64,000 bases of DNA from Rhyzopertha dominica (Eukaryota > Arthropoda > Insecta > Coleoptera > Bostrichidae). Position 1 is the first letter of the stretch. The number at the start of each line of letters is the position of its first letter. This document shows, one piece after another, positions 60,178 through 64,000 of this stretch. Both the position numbers and the translations under genes were made by a program. The notes below the pieces were generated by a model. The model ran no database searches. It was not told the origin of the DNA and was given only the letters and a program-made list of their open reading frames with translations. The stretch lies in assembly GCA_025024175.1 (NCBI GenBank), contig QCXZ01000064.1:8246001-8310000 (forward strand), written 5' to 3'.

Positions 60178-60645
60178 GAGTTGTCGGCATTTAACCAAAA
60201 ACGTTCATCTATTTGTTAATTTTATGGTTTTCTCCTGTAGTTGGTTGTATTCTCCTAGTCTAGTATACATTTGGTGTCCATGCTCTTGCAAGTATTCCTG
60301 GTTTCGTGACCCGATCCCTGGTCCATCTTTGGTTGCTTTCGTTTTTATGACTGAAGACTGAAGAAGGCCAATAAAACGGCCGAAACGTGGTCAGAAAATA
60401 CATAATCATTTTTATTGGAACCAACTCCAGCAAAGACATACTATATGTAGAGTAAAACACAAGAGTTCCACAAAAACTAAAGCAACCAAAGATGGACCAG
60501 AGATCGGGCCAAGAAACAAGAAAAACAAGGAATAGCATGGACACCAAATATACATGTAGAAGACTAAGAGAATATGCCAACTAAAGAAAAAAAACATAAA
60601 ATTAACGAATAAAATAAAGTTTTTGGTTAAATGCCGACAATACAA
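60178..60645. mobile_element. Inverted-repeat element with hammerhead-like centre
   Basis: Arm 60178-60340 (GTCGGCATTTAACCAAAAAC ... ATCTTTGGTTGCTTTCG) pairs with 60475-60645 (AAAGCAACCAAAGATGGACC ... TTTGGTTAAATGCCGAC). The centre has CTGAAGACTGAAGAAGGCC and GGCCGAAACGTGG. A diverged direct copy of the centre (CCGAAACATTGTCACACAAT ... AACCAAGTCCCGCAAAGGTA) follows at about 60740-60850. Confidence 0.75.
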
Positions 60646-60849
60646 ACAATCACCAAGATTCCCTACAACTATGAACTGAACACGTAATATTCAGAAATGA
60701 CAAATAAATATTGACTTTGAGAAGAAAGTAAATAAAGGGACCGAAACATTGTCACACAATAAATTATCATTTTTAATGGAACCAAGTCCCGCAAAGGTAA
60801 AGCATACAGAGGAGTTCCACAAAAACGAAAGCATACTTAGTCCTTTTTT

Positions 60850-62004
60850 CTCACAAGATTGAATTCACTTCTGGAGTGATGGATCTACATGCATTACGTA
60901 TTTTATTTTCTAATGTTCTACACTTTCAATTGGTGTTTGGTATACTTGCTCTGTTACCATTCCCCACAGAAAAAAATCCAAAGGAGTAAGGTCCGGGCTT
61001 CTCAGTGGCCAAGGATTAATTGAACTTCTTCCTATCCATCGGTGAGGCAAAATCAAATCAATATAATTTCGCACTATTCTATGATGCGCAGGTCGCAGGT
61101 GCCCCATCTTGTTGGAACCATAGATCTTGTCTTTCTTGTAAATTTACATTTTGGAGAAGTACCGGTAAAACGTTTCTTAAAGAATTTAGATAACTATTGT
61201 CGTTAAACTATCGCAAAAAATAAGGCCCAACAATTTGATTCCCCCATATTCCGCACCAGACATTCGCCGAGTATAAATAGTTTGAAAATGTCCTTCTAGA
61301 ATCCAATGTAGATTTTCTTGCGCATAATAATGCATGTTATGTTTGTTTACTCCACCATTATTAAAAAATCTTGCTTCATCTGAGAACCAAATGTCATAAA
61401 ATCTCACACTGAAATTTTGGTGTTCCAGAAAAAAGTTACAAAAAGCCACTCTTTTAGGATAATCTGTCTCCTTTAAGGCCTGAACCAATTGCAAGTGATA
61501 CGGATGAAATTGATGGCCTTTAATTATTCGGTGTGCTAAAGACAGACTAATACCGGTTGCTCTCGAGACTACCCTTTGACTAATATGAGGATTTTCGTCA
61601 ATCATTTCCAACACTCTAATTTCATTGTCAGGACCTGTTGCTGTTCTTTCTCTTGACTTTTTCAGTGGTGGCCAGTTTGTCCTTAAAGTTAATTCAAGTC
61701 TCTTGAAAATTATATCGGCAGGAGCTTTTCTATTTGGAAAACGTTGCCTGTATAAACGGGCAGCAGCGGAAGCATTTTTCTTGCATTCACCACAAATCAA
61801 AATCATATCTGTTTTTTCATCATTTGAATACATTTTGACTTTTAATAAATACAGTGGCAGGATCCATAGCGCATAGCCGTCAGGGATTCCCAATTTATTT
61901 TAAAAATAATACCATTATGTAAAATAACCACTTTGCCTATGAGAATGTATTTTGGGTTGCTTTTTTAATTTCACCAGGGTCATTATCATTCGTGAAACAT
62001 CCTG
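60850..62004 (-). mobile_element. Mariner-type transposon, truncated at the 3' side
   Basis: The right terminus, read on the minus strand, is CAGGATGTTTCACGAATGAT from 62004, next to TA (62005-62006). It carries a nearly complete transposase on the minus strand. The other end is not visible: after the end of the coding sequence, near 60850, the sequence changes to the neighbouring inverted-repeat element. Confidence 0.75.
60895..61833 (-). pseudogene. Mariner-type transposase, frameshifted
   Basis: Starts at ATG 61833 (MYSNDEKTDMILICGECKKN). The helix-turn-helix AARLYRQRFPNRKAPADIIF is followed by IRVLEMIDENPHISQRVVSR. WFSDEARFFNNGGVNKHN holds the first catalytic aspartate. Near 61230 the frame is lost; LNSLRNVLPVLLQNVN and WFQQDGAPA continue in another frame with the second aspartate. 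A 7-base duplication (61087-61100) shifts the frame again to HHRIVRNYIDLILPHRWIGR and RSPDLTPLDFFLWG, the third aspartate. It then stops at 60910; residues resembling the usual end (IRNACRSITPEV) continue in another frame. This is the youngest-looking dead mariner here. Confidence 0.88.
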
Positions 62005-62044
62005 TAGATGTAAGATTATTATTTAGATCACATAAATTTTCTGT

Positions 62045-62550
62045 AAAACGACATTACATGATGGTGCCAAATTTTAATATGGGCCATTCAAACGATTTTG
62101 TCTTGTCTGGTAATAAAAGGGGCAGAGCTTCTTAATATAAGATTGTAAAATGTACAAAACACATCTTTTAGGTAAGCGGCAATGTACTATTGGATATTCT
62201 AGATAACCTGCAGATTTGATGTATGTAGCGGATGCGTAACCCATTGTAAGGGCATCCGTATGCCATCATCGGCGGAAGTATCATTTTGTAGATCAAGAGC
62301 TTGTTGAACGCTGCTCAACTTGCTATTGCGACGATAAGGAGCAACCTTATTTGTAAGTGTATGTGGTTATAATGTAGTACACCTTCATTCCAGAGCGACT
62401 TAAAAGTTTCACAGAATGTTATTTAAAATCGCATTTGTCCCAACGGTACTTTGCCGATTGCCTAAAAATGTATTTTGTACATTTTACAAGCTCGTATTAA
62501 CAAGCTCTGCAAAGTCGTTTGAATGGCATCTGCCTGTGCTTTTTTAAATA
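62045..62550. mobile_element. MITE-like inverted-repeat element
   Basis: Arm 62089-62195 (GCCATTCAAACGATTTTG ... GTAAAATGTACAAAACACAT ... GGCAATGTAC) pairs with 62440-62530 in reverse complement, with mismatches. The centre of about 250 bases has no coding sequence. Outer limits are approximate. Confidence 0.6.
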
Positions 62551-63410
62551 ATTTGTTCTAAATTAATTATAAAGAATTTGATAGATTAGGAAAAAGCAGA
62601 TAGCTAAACCTTTTACTACTGAAGCAGAAAAAAATTCACCTAACACAAACTACTAAACTTTTATGTTACTTAAAACTTTTAAACAGTCCTTTGGAGTGAT
62701 GGAAGAAAATAAGTTGTTCGTACAAGGTAGTAATTTTTAGGAATTTTCAAACTTTTAAGTTGGTCAAGCTCAGTGTGATTTGAATTGCAAAATAATTTTT
62801 TACGTTTAACATTCACCATAAAGATGATTCTGAAAGTACGACCATCTTTGTTGTCTAACAGTTCTTTTAATTTAATTATTTTGTCAATTTCAATTATTAC
62901 AAAATATCCATTTTCTAACATATTGAGTAATATCTTTTTGTCTAGCGAACTGTTTTCGAGAATGAACCTGCACACAGTAAATTAATTCCAAATTCTAAAT
63001 TCCATAAGAACTTTTTAATTTTTAAGCAATAAATATGTTTGCCTAGTTTTACGAAAAAATTAACAAATTTTATAACTTTGACCCATTTGCCTTTTCTCAA
63101 TATTCGATGCAATTTAAAGTCAAATCCATCTCACTTTTTTAGACAAAAGACAGCAAATTTATCTTCACTTATTTTTTTAGATACCCTAACAATTTTTGCG
63201 TAAACAATTTTTCCTCTTAGTATCAGAAAATAAATTAAATATGTGCTCTAAATTAACTAAAGACTGTTAAAGTATTAGCTACTGATTTTTAATGTGCTAT
63301 TGTTACAACAGCTTTACATAATTTGTAAAAGTCTAAAGGGACTGTTTGGACAATTATACAATTTACGGTTGGTTGGTCCTTTACGACAACAGTGAAGAGT
63401 AGGGACTGTT
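62551..63410. other. Upstream region of the second NRF-6-like gene
   Basis: AT-rich; short frames (62679-62975 on -, 62785-62985 on +) overlap each other and show no family features. Confidence 0.35.
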
Positions 63411-63414
63411 CGTG

Positions 63415-63450
63415 TATAAAAGCATGAATACGCATTCTGCATTATCCTTT
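63415..63450 (+). promoter_or_regulatory. TATA box of the second NRF-6-like gene
   Basis: TATAAAAG at 63415-63422, 82 bases before the ATG at 63497. Spacing is nearly the same as in the first gene. Transcription would start near 63445. Confidence 0.55.
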
Positions 63451-63496
63451 ACTGTTTAAATATATATGTACACAGTGGCTGATTCCTAGCAAAAGC

Positions 63497-63674
63497 ATGT
63501 TCAGAGAACTTGTGCTTATTAGTGCATTGACTGTCGTTCGGGGCTACTTAACCAACACACTCCTTTTTCCAACTCCACCCCTTACCATACTGAACACGAA
63601 GAATGAACTTTGCAACTCTGACAGCAAACTTTATGTGGAAAGTGTGGAAAATAACACGCTGTGGGCACACGAAA
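63497..63674 (+). CDS. nrf-6-like: Second NRF-6-like gene, exon 1 (gene continues beyond the window)
   Basis: ATG 63497 begins MFRELVLISALTVVRGYL, a signal peptide. It is followed by LCNSDSKLYVESVENNTLWA and HE, aligning with FVCNEESALFQRHLENSSLW of the upstream gene. NNT is a possible N-glycosylation site at the same place. The donor GAAA|GTAAGT is identical and in the same phase 1, after 178 coding bases. This is a tandem paralogue in the same orientation. Apart from the motif the two exons have diverged, so the duplication is not recent. Confidence 0.82.
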
Positions 63675-64000
63675 GTAAGTATAATGTTTTTTAATAGTTT
63701 TTCACATTTGAATTAATTTTTGTATAACGATTTACCACAATTCTTTAGGCTTTATACCTGTCAAGAATTATCTTAAGTTTTTGAAATAAAAAGTAGCATT
63801 TTCTTGGCGCAAGTATGTAAAACTTTCAAATTCCCGTTGTAAAATAATAAATAAACAAAGCTGTGTTTTAGAAGGATTCGTTAAACTGAAAATATAGGCT
63901 TTTCACAATAAACGTTTTACTACATTTGTAGTACTACAATACTAGCTTTAGAATGGTTTGTTACAAAAACTGCTGTTTACATAGTATATAATTAAATACG
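63675..64000 (+). other. Start of intron 1 of the second NRF-6-like gene
   Basis: AT-rich intron sequence to the window edge; exon 2 is not reached. Confidence 0.5.

Noticed and set aside
60350..60390. Confident hammerhead ribozyme annotation
   Set aside because: The extra base after CTGAAGA and the lack of shown stems I/III mean only a 'hammerhead-like' finding is justified.

Overview
This window looks like AT-rich nuclear DNA from an insect, most likely a beetle. The evidence is spliceosomal genes with TATA promoters, many Tc1/mariner-type elements with long inverted repeats and CAGGGTG-type ends, non-LTR retrotransposons, a Penelope-like element, and a gene family that is expanded in insects. 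The beetle placement is inference from element style. I see no bacterial, viral, CRISPR, tRNA or rRNA features. Scattered single N bases mark unresolved positions in the assembly.

The one complete host gene is on the + strand from 9982 to 46965. It encodes a 696-residue protein of the NRF-6 ('nose resistant to fluoxetine') / acyltransferase-3 membrane family. I reconstructed it from ten exons whose phases, splice sites and family motifs all agree; the joined coding length is 2091 nt including the stop. It has a TATA box at 9897 and a poly(A) signal at 47175. A second gene of the same family starts at 63497. Only its first exon is inside the window, and that exon ends at the same protein position and in the same phase, so this is a head-to-tail tandem array of paralogues.

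Almost everything else is transposable-element material. Upstream (1-9.1 kb) are two nearly full-length but dead mariner-type elements with inverted repeats of about 350-390 bp. Intron 1 (16 kb) holds a mariner relic, a large foldback palindrome, a nearly intact CR1-group LINE, an older LINE relic, another mariner relic and a repeat with an internal 142-bp tandem array. Introns 2-8 hold two more copies of that repeat, long-inverted-repeat elements, mariner relics and a Penelope-like element arranged as an inverted pair just before exon 9. The 16 kb between the two genes holds a Penelope RT fragment, MITEs, LINE relics, another dead mariner and inverted-repeat composites.

I found no clearly new biological system. 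The items most worth a second look are the three-copy repeat family with its private tandem array, the Penelope inverted pair with recurring stem-CGAAA motifs, and two splicing features of the host gene: a 34-nt microexon and a 57-nt intron that is open in frame.
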